Shown in pieces: positions 1 through 9,991 of a stretch of DNA of 37,754 bases; within the stretch, counting starts at the first letter, position 1, and each line of letters starts with the position of its first letter. Both the position numbers and the translations under genes were made by a program. Source of the DNA: Zelonia costaricensis (Eukaryota > Euglenozoa > Kinetoplastea > Trypanosomatida > Trypanosomatidae); NCBI GenBank assembly GCA_030849075.1, contig JASAOO010003297.1:1-37754 (forward strand). The letters are read 5' to 3'. The notes under the pieces were generated by a model. The model did no database searches. It was not told the DNA's origin and saw only the letters and a list, made by a program, of their open reading frames with translations.

Positions 1-1245
1 GCGTGTGGCCCCCACCGCCGCGTGCGCCGGCGCGTCAGCGCTTCTTTACGTTTGTGTGGCCCAATTGTGGGTGAGTTGTGCTGGTGCGGGCGTTGTCACA
101 CGTCATCTGTGTCTTTCTTCTCTGTCTTGGCCGGGTTCGTCTCTGTGAAGAGGTGGGGGGGGCACGCGGTGCACAGCGGGCGACCACCTCAGGCACTTCT
201 TGTGTTGGGGCAGGGATGGGTGGCCGGACAATATAGAATTCCTGCGCGTGTTGAGCATCTTATCATTTCTGCGCGGCAGTCTGTGACACAGGATTGTCAG
301 GAGACGCGTGATGAGGCGGCCTCGTATGTGGGTGGCCAGCGTCGCCTGCCGGGTCAGTCCCGTCGTGCTTTCGTGGGCTGTCGTCTGGTAGTGGGCCCAG
401 GGTGGTGCGTCACTGCAGTTCTACGGTGAGTGCATCGAGGTACTCCGACGACGGCGCGCGCGGAGTAGACCGGCTGTTGCGCCTTCGATGGCGGCCAGCT
501 CGTCCCGGCGCCGGCCTGCGTCTCACGTGAGTGCTGCGCAGAGTGGCGCAGAACACTTCTTTCTCCTTCTCATCTCTTGCAAGTGAAAGAAAAGAATTCA
601 TGAAATGCACCATCGCAGAGCTTTACCATTTGCCAAGCAGGAATGACAGCAGGGAGGCATGCGGGCAGGACTTGCGTCAGCTCAGCAGGAGCTCGTCGCC
701 CCACTGCCTCTCCGTTTTCTGGTGGGCCACGTGCAAGGGAAGCTCCGATCCTCCTGCGCTCTGTGGTGCACCACCCGTCAAGCTCCGGCGTAGCGCGGTA
801 GCTTGACGAGTATGCCGTTGGTCGGTGTCACCTGCCGGCTCGTCGCACCTCGTCCTTGCGCTCGCGCCGTCTTTCACGCGGGGTGCTGTCATGCCTCGCG
901 TGATCGATGCAGAGCACGCCACGGCGCTTCTCCCAATCTTCTCTCCTCCTTCCCTGTGGTACGCTCGTGTGCAGCGCTTCGCGCCGGGAAAGAGAGGGAG
1001 AGTCGAAGCGGAATCCACCCGGACACTAACACAGACATACACACACACGCGCAAACGCACACACGTAGTGAAGTCCCCTCACCGCGACGCGCATCGTCAT
1101 CGCGGAGTTGCAGTTGCGCCACACCTGCGTTCTACTGCCCGCAGCTCCACCCTGTGTTCATCGACTTTCCACCGGCAAACCTGTTCTTCCGCTTCATCGC
1201 TGTTTCTTCCTTTTTCCTCAGCTTCCCCCTCCGCCTCTGTACGCG
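1..1245. other. Intergenic region upstream of the first plus-strand gene
   Basis: I see no recognisable gene here. The open frames are short and low in complexity. The stretch holds a pyrimidine tract ending in AG at 555-573, followed at 600-806 by a 68-aa plus-strand ORF beginning MKCTIAELYH, which is reported as a weak finding. A CA-rich repeat lies at 1029-1064. The last part (about 1130-1221) is pyrimidine-rich and leads into the acceptor for the gene at 1246. It is probably the 3' UTR of a gene left of the window plus the 5' UTR of the next one. Confidence 0.6.
1201..1221 (+). promoter_or_regulatory. Probable spliced-leader acceptor (polypyrimidine tract and AG) for the gene at 1246
   Basis: A tract made almost only of T and C ends in CAG, with the AG at 1220-1221. 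This lies 24 bases before the first in-frame ATG. In trypanosomatids a pyrimidine tract followed by the first AG directs addition of the spliced leader, so this supports both transcription direction and start choice. Assignment is by pattern only. Confidence 0.6.
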
Positions 1246-2313
1246 ATGGAGCAGTGGTGTGTGGTGCACGAGGTTCGAGAGCTGATGGAAGACTTCACGG
1301 CGGAGCTGCTGCGGGCCGAAGCCGCAGCACCACCGTGTGCGCAGCAGCCAACGTGCACCTCACCCGGCACCGGGAGCCCCGCACGGGCGAACCCGCTCGT
1401 GGCGCCGGTGTTTGGCGAGCTGTACGCTCGAGTGCCGCGTCAGCCCTACGCGTACCATGCAAGTGAAATCGTGGCTGCTGCGGGGCTGCCCCCGTCTGCG
1501 GCTGCCGCCGCCACGGAGTTCGAGCGGCCCTGCTTGGCAACCCTATCCGCGCTACGCACGTTTCTGAAGGGGCGGCACAACGTCAAAGTTGCGTGGCAGG
1601 CGGCGCACCCGTACGTGGTGCTGCTCCCCGAGCGTTCTGTGAAGGCGGCGACGGCGGCGGTGGCGGTGCCTGGAGCGCGGCTGGACGCGGGTTCCGCGGA
1701 GGAGACTGCATTGTGCGACGTGGTGACGGCGGCAGCCCTGGTGTTGGCGACGCGTGTGAACGGTGTGGCGCTCGTCCCGCCGCCGCCATCGTGCGCCGCG
1801 CCGACCGCGGCAGAGCATGCGCGGCGTCAGCAGTACCTCGCGCAGGTTCGGCGGATGATGGACCCCAACGGGTCTGCCGCTGCTGAGGCGGTAGTAGCCG
1901 CACAGGAGCGCGGCGACACGAAGGAGGCGCTTGCGTGCACGCCGCTCTTCATTGTTGCGTCGCACTGGCCGTACAGCATCGGCGATGGCCTGGCGCTCGG
2001 CGAGCTGCTCGGCGTTCCCGCCGCGGTCTACACGGTCTCTGCTGGCCGCGAGACGCACGAGACGGTGAGCTTCCCCGGTCTGGACCATCGCGATGGCAGC
2101 GCCGTTGGCCTGAAGGTGGAGGCCGAACACGCCGCGCTCCTGGAGTACTATGCAGCCCAACAAGAACAGCACCGGCGGCATAGACTCGTCCACCTGTGCG
2201 TGCCGCACAAGACCTGCGCCGACCTCGCCCACGAAACGGGGTTGTGTAGGGCGGCGCTGCTGGAGCAGGCTGCAGAGGAGCTCGCCGCACACGTGACACC
2301 CTTCCTAAAGTGA
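1246..2313 (+). CDS. Hypothetical protein, 355 aa, not recognised
   Basis: A complete plus-strand reading frame runs from ATG 1246 to TGA 2311-2313. The open frame extends upstream only to a TTG, so the first ATG, 24 bases after a strong acceptor, is taken as the start. I do not recognise a family. The protein is mixed alpha/beta in character and Ala-rich. A conserved-looking block near residues 240-275 contains SHWPYSIGDGLALGELLG and continues with VPAAVYTVSAG; the last 40 residues look helical. There is no signal peptide or membrane segment. A low-complexity Pro/Thr/Ala linker sits around residues 28-50. Codon third positions are strongly G/C, as in neighbouring genes, which supports real coding. 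It may be a globular soluble protein specific to kinetoplastids; no function is proposed. Confidence 0.8.
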   Translation: MEQWCVVHEVRELMEDFTAELLRAEAAAPPCAQQPTCTSPGTGSPARANPLVAPVFGELYARVPRQPYAYHASEIVAAAGLPPSAAAAATEFERPCLATLSALRTFLKGRHNVKVAWQAAHPYVVLLPERSVKAATAAVAVPGARLDAGSAEETALCDVVTAAALVLATRVNGVALVPPPPSCAAPTAAEHARRQQYLAQVRRMMDPNGSAAAEAVVAAQERGDTKEALACTPLFIVASHWPYSIGDGLALGELLGVPAAVYTVSAGRETHETVSFPGLDHRDGSAVGLKVEAEHAALLEYYAAQQEQHRRHRLVHLCVPHKTCADLAHETGLCRAALLEQAAEELAAHVTPFLK

Positions 2314-4071
2314 CCACGTAGCTGGTGAAGGGACGGGGGTGGCGTTGAAAGCTGGATGAGCTTACGTAGCCACCTCTGTCACCTCGGCTGCCCTCTTCCC
2401 CTTCCTCCACTACACACACGCACACACATACCGCTCTTCCATGACTCGTCCGTGTTGCGACACTACCCGCCTACGCACGCACGTCGAGTTCCGCCGGCAC
2501 GGTTTAGGGCGCGCCTACGCTGGGGGATCGGCACGCCGTGCGTATGGCAGCCGCTGCAAAACTTGCCGCGTCTCTTCTCTCCCCCTCTTGTTCCCTCCCT
2601 CTGCCGCTGACGAGATTGGGTGGGAGGTGTTCCGTCCCTACTTCGTTCGTTTGTTTCTACGTTCGCTGATGTACTTCTGCAAAGTCAAACCGCCACACCC
2701 TTCCCTCCTCCTGGATCTTCTCTCTCTGCCACGTTAGTGTTCCCGATCTCGCGCTGTCGCGCCTTTTTTCTTTTCTTATGGTTCCCGGCTTCAGCTTTCC
2801 GGCTGCTTTCCCAAGCCCTTCGCGAGTGGGTCGTCACCGCGTCCGGCGGTGTCGTGGTCGAGCCGCTTGTCCTGATCACGCTCGTACGCTGGTGGCCCTC
2901 AACGCATGCGTTCCTCAGCGGCTTTTTTTTTCTTTGCTGCTGTTTGCGACTCAGCGCAGCGGTTGTGCTTTGGTGCTCTCCTCTGCAGGACTCTACGCCC
3001 CCCCCTCCCCTTCTCTTCCCCGGTGGATTCTGGCGGAGGGCGCAGGGCGGAAGGACGGGGCACCCAGCCCCCCTTCCCCCACAACTGCAGAGCTCCGCCG
3101 CTGCCCTCCTCCCCCTGGTCGTCCACCCCGCGCTGCTCGTTTCGCTCCCTCGTCCTTGCTCCTCACGGATGTGCTGCCGCGCACTGCTCTGACGCGTGCG
3201 AGTGCACTTGCGTTAGTGCTGTTCCTCCCTTCTTCTTCTGTGTGCCTTCTTCTTCAGTTGTTGTTTTGCACCCACCGCTTGGCCTCTGCCTTTGCTCCCT
3301 CTTCTTTCTCTTCTCTTCCGCACTCTTTTCGCGGTGCCCTGTGTGTGTGTGGGTGTGGGTGTGTGCGTGCACAGGCCCGCCCCCCCCCTCTCCTTCCCCC
3401 TCCTCCCGCCGTCGCTCCAGCTGCGGCTCGGCATCCGCCCATGCGCCATCGATCGACTTCGTGCAGTGGTGTTTCACGTTTTCACTTTCTCCCCTCTTTT
3501 CCCTCTTCTCCTGCTCCATGTGGAGTCGAGCGAGCACCAGCTGACAGCGAAACGCAGACGCCTCTTCTCAAATGCAGGCCGTCACTGCGGCATTTGTCGA
3601 CCTTTACACATCCCCGCCTCACGCGTACATGTACGCCGCTCTCGCCGCTCCACCCTCGCTGATGGTGAGCGCGCTGCCTGATCGCATGTTCGCCTGACCC
3701 ACGTGCCCCCCCCTCCCCATTGCGCGCACCTGCCTTGTGCCGGGCTCCACTGTTGCCATGCACCACTTTCGCATTTCTCGGCACCACGTCCTCCCCCCTT
3801 CCCCCTCCATGCCCCCCCCCCCCCTTCACGAGGTCACACGCACCCCACCACGCGCCCCACACACCGCCTCGTGTTGTAAACCCGCCTCCTCTTGACGAAA
3901 GGTACCACGTAAGGTGACTCCGCGCACCCCGCCAGCGACGAGGCAGCTGCACACAGACGGCCCATTCCCTTCATTCCCGACGTGCGGCCCCCGTGTTGCA
4001 CACCCACACCCACACCCACACACACACACCCCGACACACGAGGAAAGAACACAAAGGCGGATCGGCTCGTC
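2314..4071. other. Pyrimidine-rich intergenic region with simple repeats
   Basis: These 1.76 kb separate two plus-strand genes and hold no convincing gene. The plus strand is extremely rich in C and T, as expected for a plus-strand intergenic region of this group. Overlapping open frames such as 2778-3662 translate into Pro/Ser/Leu/Phe low-complexity text and are artefacts of this bias. Repeats are a GT-rich tract at 3341-3370, a run of 13 C at 3812-3824, and a CACACC/CA tract at 3999-4040. Possible acceptor AGs for the next gene are at 3831-3832 and 3900-3901; I cannot choose between them. Confidence 0.7.
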
Positions 4072-5271
4072 ATGGAGTTTGTGCACTGCTCGTACCTCGG
4101 CCAGCACAGCGCCGATGGCCGCCGCTTCCACGGCCTGGGCCGCTACACCTTCGCCAACGGCGACGTCTACCTCGGTGGCGTGCTGGACGGTCAGTTCCAC
4201 GGCAGCGGCGTCATCTTCTTCTCCGATGCAGCACCGGCGGCAGAGAGCCCGCACAGCGGCGGCGGCGTCGCCAGTGCCGCCTCCCCCCTCCCACCCGCCG
4301 GCGACGATGGCGCGGCAGACGACGCGCTCAACGCCTTTCTCAACCCCGACCCGGCCCAGCAGGCGGCTGTCACAGGCGCCGTGCCGCGCAGCGACGGCAG
4401 CGGTGCGGGTGGTCAGTACCGCGGCATCTGGGAGTACGGTCGCCACGTCAGCGGGCACTACGTCTTTCACGACGGCCTCGTGTACGGGAGCAGCGGTGGC
4501 GCCGCCGAGAACACGCAGGCGGCGCGGCAGCGCGGGACGGCGTGGACGTACTGCCACGGCAGCGACCGCCGTCTGTGGGAGGAGTACCTGCAGAACGTGG
4601 CACCGGTGCTGCCGCACGAGGCGCTGCTTGGCGGCGCGCGTCTGCTGCACGATCGCAAGCAGAACACCTCCGAGGAGGAGAAGTTGGAGGCTGCGCGGGT
4701 TGGGGAGGGCTTGCCGATGGTGCTTCCACGCGCCTTCGTGCATGCCCGCGCGGCCCCGGCGTTCGCGAAGGGGCAGATCACCGGGATAGACGACCCCCGT
4801 GTGTCGCGGTGGACGGAGGCGGCGACGGCGACAGCCGCGCTGGAGGACGCCGCACGGCGGGAGTGGCTGCAGCGCTTGCAGGAACAGCTCGCCGCCTCCT
4901 TGCCGACGGCGGACGCGGGTCGACGGCCGACTGCGCCAGCCGCGGCGGACGGCGCAGATGTGAGAACAGACCTCGTGGCCGCCTTGGCGGTGCCGGCGTC
5001 GCCGGAGCTCGTGGAGTCCTCCATGGCGCTCCGCTTTGCCATGGCGATCCCCACCGAGGGGCTCCGCGCAGACGGCCGGCTGGACGAAGACAGCAGCGGC
5101 AGCCCGGTGGCGAAGGACGCGGACGGGGGTGCGGCGGTGCTGGCGGCGGCGGCAGCGGCGGCTGCTGCCTCGGCGCCGCCAAAGAAGCCGACGATGAACT
5201 TGACGGTGTGCCGCGTGGTCGATGTAGAGGATGTCAACCGCACCCTCGTGCAGATTGTCGCCGCGCCGTAG
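4072..5271 (+). CDS. MORN repeat protein, MORN5-like (399 aa)
   Basis: The start is the first ATG of the frame (upstream the frame is open only to a GTG). Residues 1-55 read as MORN repeats, with YTFANGDVYLGG followed by GQFHGSGVIFF. After an Ala/Pro/Ser insertion (about 56-112) a further MORN-like unit appears around 113-140 (QYRGIWEYG, then HYVFHDGLVYG). At 158-170 comes WTYCHGSDRRLWEEY. This order (start MEF, two MORN units, IWE-G, Y-F-DGL-Y, W-YC-G-DRR) is what I recall for animal MORN5, a roughly 160-aa protein of sperm and flagella, so I infer orthology. The C-terminal half (about 200-399) has no match I know, with a poly-Ala stretch near 360-370. A flagellar or axonemal role is inference from the family. 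There is no signal peptide or membrane segment. Confidence 0.8.
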   Translation: MEFVHCSYLGQHSADGRRFHGLGRYTFANGDVYLGGVLDGQFHGSGVIFFSDAAPAAESPHSGGGVASAASPLPPAGDDGAADDALNAFLNPDPAQQAAVTGAVPRSDGSGAGGQYRGIWEYGRHVSGHYVFHDGLVYGSSGGAAENTQAARQRGTAWTYCHGSDRRLWEEYLQNVAPVLPHEALLGGARLLHDRKQNTSEEEKLEAARVGEGLPMVLPRAFVHARAAPAFAKGQITGIDDPRVSRWTEAATATAALEDAARREWLQRLQEQLAASLPTADAGRRPTAPAAADGADVRTDLVAALAVPASPELVESSMALRFAMAIPTEGLRADGRLDEDSSGSPVAKDADGGAAVLAAAAAAAAASAPPKKPTMNLTVCRVVDVEDVNRTLVQIVAAP

Positions 5272-6656
5272 ACAGGAGGGGGATCCGTGAAGGGCTGGGG
5301 TCGGTGGTGGGCCGTGCCACTCCTTTCCTCGTTTAGCTGTCGCATCTTCGGTGTGCGGCATGTGGGAGCGATGGAGGGGGGGGGGGGTGAGGTTGGTGAT
5401 GGCGCCGCGCCGCGGCAGCCCTTCCTTTGCGGGTTCTGCGACGATCACAGCCACGCGTCTCCTCTCGCGCCTCGCGCCGCCTCCACTCCTCTCCTACGCC
5501 CCTGCCCCCCTCTGTGGTCCTTTCCCGCTTCTCCTCGACGCTCACCTCCAACACGTCGTTGCTAGTTGCGCGCATGTACATTAGAATGGGACTGACTCGC
5601 GCCGACGCCCCTCCCTCCTCTGGCTGTGTCTCCCTCGCTCTTTCTCTTTCTCTCACCGAAGACGATGCCGAAGGGAGAACACAAAATGCTCGGGAGGACG
5701 TGATGCCCACCGACGGGCGCGCGTGCGTGCCCCGCCCCCCCCCCCCTTCCCTCCCTCCCTCCTGCCCCGCCTTCCACCCTCAGATCAGCACCGACTCAGC
5801 ACTCCTGATGTCAAAGCCCGTAGACCTGAGATGTGCATGCACGCTGGTTGTCGGCTGCTGTCGGGAGAGAGTCTCGGCGTGGCAGCACGGCGGGCACGGC
5901 TTGCCGACTCGGAGCGTTGGCGGTGCATAACGGAGCGCACGCTGGGCGATACGGCGCCAGGCGGGATGCACTGCGTGCTCAGACCGTTGGCTGGGGCGTC
6001 TGTGTGCGTGCGCGTCAGACGCGCTTGCAAGGGCCCTCTGCTCTGCTCGAGTAACTTCGCAGCAAGGTGGATGGGGTGGGGCGTGATGAGGGAAGAGGTG
6101 GTGAGTGGGGTGCCCACGACACCACATTGTGTCTACCTGCACATCGGCGAACACGTGTGCTCTACCCCCATGCGACTCTCTCTGTGGCTTTACCTTCACC
6201 TTTGCACTTGCCCACCGCGTGCACAGACATCGCGACGCATCGCCAAGCCAAACAGCGGCGGCCCTCACGTGTCCTCACCGCCACTAGAGCTCATACGTCC
6301 ACCACCCAGAGGAACGACTCGTGTGCCGCCTTCACGTGCGCGGGTCATACCTTCTCGATTTCTCCAGTGCTACGCGTTGGTCGCACGTGCGGGCGCCTTG
6401 GCGCGAGAGCGGCAGGAGAGCGACCCGGACCGCCACCACGGTGTCGCCTGAACAGCGTTGGCCTCCTCCGTTGCTTCCCGCAGCACCTTTTCAAACTGAC
6501 ACGGTGCACACGCGGCTTTGCGCAGCACACACACACACACACACACAGACACACATACAGATACACGTACTTCAAAAAAAAAAAAAAACAGTTCTCGCAA
6601 CGCCTTCACTCACCCCTCCGCCCACCCCCGCGCAGGGCTGAGCCGTGTGGGTGTCC
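5272..6656. other. Intergenic region with homopolymers, CA repeat and acceptor signals
   Basis: No gene is recognised. Contents are a run of 12 G at 5376-5387, a run of 12 C at 5735-5746, a long CA tract at 6526-6547 continuing CA-rich to about 6568, and an A15 run at 6574-6588. A strong pyrimidine tract ends in AG at 5660-5661 and is followed at once by a 12-codon ORF (ATG 5664), which could act as a short upstream ORF or mark a polyadenylation/trans-splicing boundary of the preceding gene. The acceptor for the next gene is probably at 6634-6635. Confidence 0.65.
6605..6635 (+). promoter_or_regulatory. Probable spliced-leader acceptor for the gene at 6657
   Basis: A C/T-rich stretch with few purines ends in GCAG, AG at 6634-6635. 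This is 21 bases before ATG 6657. The position agrees with ATG 6657 as start and would leave the upstream GTG codon (6645) in the mRNA as a non-initiating triplet. Pattern only; RNA data would be needed to confirm. Confidence 0.5.
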
Positions 6657-9560
6657 ATGTTGCTCCTCTCGCCGTCTCTCTCCACCTATGCCCTGTCCCA
6701 GTGCGTCGTTGCCGCAGCGCAGTTCGCCGCTGGCGAGATCAGCTTCTACGACAGCCACGCCGAGCTAACGGCCACCGACGCGGATGGCAACAGCACCTCC
6801 CCGCTGCGCGTCGAGTACGCGGCGCTGACGCACTTCCGCATCGTGCGGGCGCAGGGCCTCATGCGCTTGACGCTGCCGCGCCCCACTGTGCGGCGCTGGG
6901 CACGGCACAACGCCTTCGCCTCGCAGCTGGACGCCGACGACGACGCCAGCGACGACACTGACGCCGCTGGGGCAGCGGCGGTCACGGACCCGCACGGCGA
7001 CGGTGGCGGAGGTGGCGCCGTGGGGGCTGCGCGCGGCCACGCTAAGGCACCGCCGCCGCTGTCGCGCTCCAGCGATGTCGCCCTATTGCTACAGCTCGCA
7101 GACGAGTCGGACATGATGAACTTCCTGCAGGCTGTGGCACCCATCGTCGCGGCAAGTCGGCGCACGCGCTCCGCCTCGCGCATCAGCGTCACGGAGCCGC
7201 TACCGGTGCGTGGGGTGCTCGTCCAGGACCCGGCGCCGAGTGTGTGCGGTGATGCGACGCCGTCGCCGTCGCCGCGCGCCTCGACGGCGTCTGCGGCAGC
7301 CGCAGAGGGCGAGGGGGAAGAGGAGGAGACAGCTGCGGGTGCAGACACGGGCGCTGCCGATGCGGTGGAGGCGACACCGACGGGCGATGCCCTGGGCCCG
7401 CCACGGCCGTCGGACCCGGTGGCAATGCTGCGTGCGCTGGGCGATGCTCCGGAGCTGCTGCTTGGCGGGGAGAGCGAGCGCACGACGGCGTCCACCTCCT
7501 CGCACGGGTCTCCTGCGTTGAGGGCGCGGCCAGGGCCACAGAGCACTCGAGCGGCCGCGGTCCAGCCGGCCTCTCCGTCCCGTCTCGCGCAAACACTGGA
7601 CAGCGTGGCGGATGAGTTGGCGGAGCTGCTCGAGGACACCGAGTACCCGGGGTACGCACGCGGCGGGGGCGATGGAGGGCGCGGCGGCGAGGCCCCACTC
7701 CCGCGCCGTCCAGTGGATGGTGTCGTTGAGCTGATGTGCGGGAGCGGCACCGCCAGAGGGCGTGGGCCCCCACGCCGGGGCACGGGTCACAGGAGGAAAG
7801 GAGCGGGTGTCGTGTCCCCAGCCGCGGGGTCTGAGTGCCCCTCGCTGCACTCCAGCGCGGCCGTCGAGGCCGCTACGGTGCGGTGGGAGCACAGACGCGG
7901 GCCGCATGGGCGGCAGCAACCGCCGCGGTGTGCGCTTGCGCAGGGCTCCACTCCCCCCACCACACCGCCTGCAGCGGCGACAATGCCTGAGGACTTGGAG
8001 AACGGCCCTGCCGTGCAGCCTCGTGACGGTGCGGCTTGCGTGGAGGCCCGCGGGGACGGGCCCAGTGCGCGGGCACCTCGAGCGGCAGACCACCGCGCAC
8101 CGGAAAGGCCAATTCCCGTTTGCACAGACGAGGGAGGGCTGCTGCAGCATCCAGGCCGCCGCGCTGCCTCGTCTCGCGGCTCTCCCGCTCAGCAGGTCGC
8201 GAGCACATTGAGCGCGGAGAGGACTCGGATGCAGGTGCTCGCACACGAGCTGGCATCGAGGCCTGCGAAGGGAAATGAAGAAGCGTGTGGTGCGGTGAGC
8301 ATCAAGGCGAACCCGTGCGCTGCCTTGTCGTCATCTCGCGCCACCTCGTGCGACAGGTCCAGTGTGCGGCTCGGTGACTTGCTCGCGGTGCCCTTCACTG
8401 GCGCTCCGGGGGTAGCGATGGCGTCCTCACGGGCAACATCGCCGCCGCAGCCGCCGCCTTCATCAACGCGCCGCTGCGCAGCGTTCCCTGAGCGGGCGCA
8501 GGCACCGCCGGCATCGCTCCCTCTTCCACCCCCACCGGCCCGATCCGCCGCGGTGGCCGGCGGCAGTGCGGCCGACATCTCCGCCTACCTGCGCTGCATT
8601 TTCCCCCGTGAGGACGGAGTGCCGGGGCGTCGGCCGGGGCGTCGCATGGCGAAGCCTTCGGTAGCCACGCCGACCCCCGCTGCTGCCGGAGTGGGAGGGT
8701 CGACGGCGCAGGGCAAGGGCGCTCCGAGCCGACGCCGTGGGCAGCGGCCACCAGCGAAGAAGAGTACACCTCATGGAACCACCACAGTGCCCCCTGCGGA
8801 CACCGCAAACACCGCCGCCGCTGCAACTGAAACTGCTGCTGCCGCTGCTCCTCCTCGACAGAGGGTCCGCTCCCCGACCGCAGATGCGCGGGCCGCCGCG
8901 ACACACAGATCGAAGCGGCTGAAGCCCGACGATGAAGATACCCCTGCTGCTGCTGTTGTTGGGAGAGCACCGCCACCGCTGTCTTCATCCCACGCCGCGC
9001 AGCCGCGCCCCACAACCGCCGCGGTGCGTGATGCGCGGGAGCTGGGCCTGGTGCAGACACCGGCCCGCGCCGCCTCCATCTCGCCACTCCGCGACCAAGA
9101 CGGGATGACCTGCGACAAGCAGGCGCCCGCGGTGCTGCCGGGCGGCGCCGCCACGACGTCAGCGACTGCTGCCGCGTCCGCGGAGGAGTCGAAGACGCGC
9201 AACGGCGCGGCTGAGAGTGGACTCGAGCGGTGCCCTGAGGCAGGGCAGCATCGCGAGTCGGCCCGCGGTGGCGGCGTGGGTGCGGATGTGGCCGTCGCGG
9301 CCTCGCCTCTGAAGCGACTTTCTAAGCTGACCACGGCGCCTTTGCGTGACGTGTGTGCCAGCGGGGCGGTGCGGGCTGGCAGTGTGACCAGCAGCCAAGC
9401 CACGTGTCCGCTGCTGTACCGCCGGGACTCGCGCAAGGAAAGGTGCCGTCGCGTGCTGCGGTACATGAACATCATCTCCCAGAGCGTCGCGGCGGTGCAC
9501 GAGGCGCAGGATGCCTTGCGTGGGCTACTGCTGCTGATGATGGAGGAGACACAACTTTGA
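6657..9560 (+). CDS. Large mostly disordered protein with possible PH-like N-terminus, 967 aa
   Basis: The first ATG of the frame is 6657; TGA ends it at 9558-9560. I do not recognise the family. Residues about 1-175 look folded: strands such as GEISFYDSHAEL, then LRVEYAALTHFRIV and GLMRLTLPRP, an acidic/Gly-rich insertion, and a closing helix near DESDMMNFLQAVAPIV. That strand-then-helix order is compatible with a pleckstrin-homology-like fold, but this is inference. Residues about 180-910 are Ala/Pro/Ser/Arg-rich and probably disordered. Basic clusters (RRRGQRPPAKK near 690, HRSKRLKPDDED near 750) resemble nuclear localisation signals. The last 45 residues (RYMNIISQSVAAVHEAQDAL and onwards) look like an amphipathic helix. 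The N-terminus starts with a hydrophobic LLLSPSLSTY stretch lacking basic residues, so a signal peptide is unlikely though not excluded. A nuclear scaffold or regulatory protein is one possibility. Confidence 0.8.
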   Translation: MLLLSPSLSTYALSQCVVAAAQFAAGEISFYDSHAELTATDADGNSTSPLRVEYAALTHFRIVRAQGLMRLTLPRPTVRRWARHNAFASQLDADDDASDDTDAAGAAAVTDPHGDGGGGGAVGAARGHAKAPPPLSRSSDVALLLQLADESDMMNFLQAVAPIVAASRRTRSASRISVTEPLPVRGVLVQDPAPSVCGDATPSPSPRASTASAAAAEGEGEEEETAAGADTGAADAVEATPTGDALGPPRPSDPVAMLRALGDAPELLLGGESERTTASTSSHGSPALRARPGPQSTRAAAVQPASPSRLAQTLDSVADELAELLEDTEYPGYARGGGDGGRGGEAPLPRRPVDGVVELMCGSGTARGRGPPRRGTGHRRKGAGVVSPAAGSECPSLHSSAAVEAATVRWEHRRGPHGRQQPPRCALAQGSTPPTTPPAAATMPEDLENGPAVQPRDGAACVEARGDGPSARAPRAADHRAPERPIPVCTDEGGLLQHPGRRAASSRGSPAQQVASTLSAERTRMQVLAHELASRPAKGNEEACGAVSIKANPCAALSSSRATSCDRSSVRLGDLLAVPFTGAPGVAMASSRATSPPQPPPSSTRRCAAFPERAQAPPASLPLPPPPARSAAVAGGSAADISAYLRCIFPREDGVPGRRPGRRMAKPSVATPTPAAAGVGGSTAQGKGAPSRRRGQRPPAKKSTPHGTTTVPPADTANTAAAATETAAAAAPPRQRVRSPTADARAAATHRSKRLKPDDEDTPAAAVVGRAPPPLSSSHAAQPRPTTAAVRDARELGLVQTPARAASISPLRDQDGMTCDKQAPAVLPGGAATTSATAAASAEESKTRNGAAESGLERCPEAGQHRESARGGGVGADVAVAASPLKRLSKLTTAPLRDVCASGAVRAGSVTSSQATCPLLYRRDSRKERCRRVLRYMNIISQSVAAVHEAQDALRGLLLLMMEETQL

Positions 9561-9959
9561 CGGAAAGCACCGGGGGGATCAGACGTGCAGGTGCATCGAC
9601 GGACGTGTCACGCGATGTCGGCGTGCGCGTTTGAGTCCCGCTCTTCTTTGCCTTTTTGTTTTTTGCTTCCTTGCGCCGCCGGCGCCCGCTGCTTCGACTG
9701 CCTGCTTCGCGTTTAGCTTCAACTTCTGATGCTTCTTTTCTGGGTTGTGTAGCGCCCCCCTCTGCTTCAGCGCCAAACAGCACTACTTGCATACACACAC
9801 ACATACACACACGCAGAGGTTTCGTTTTCGACGTCCTGTGCACATGGGCACACCTGCTGATGCTGCGCAGCACTGCCTTGCCCTTCCCCTCGCTGGGAAA
9901 TGATCGACCTGGCGTTGTTGCGCGCCGTCACTCCTCTTCCACGCGTGCGCGTGGGCTGC

Positions 9960-9991
<32 letters not shown>

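Noticed and set aside
2778..3662. Plus-strand frames of up to 294 codons in the spacer
   Set aside because: Pyrimidine-rich DNA lacks stop codons by bias; the products are Pro/Ser/Leu/Phe runs, and overlapping frames look equally open.
3826..5454. A 542-codon minus-strand frame over the MORN gene
   Set aside because: Shadow of the plus-strand MORN gene, with Arg/His-rich text and a start in repeat DNA.
6574..6588. A15 run on the plus strand, which is T15 followed by GAAG on the minus strand
   Set aside because: It would be an antisense acceptor inside a plus-strand unit; no minus-strand gene follows, so it is treated as a homopolymer next to the CA repeat.
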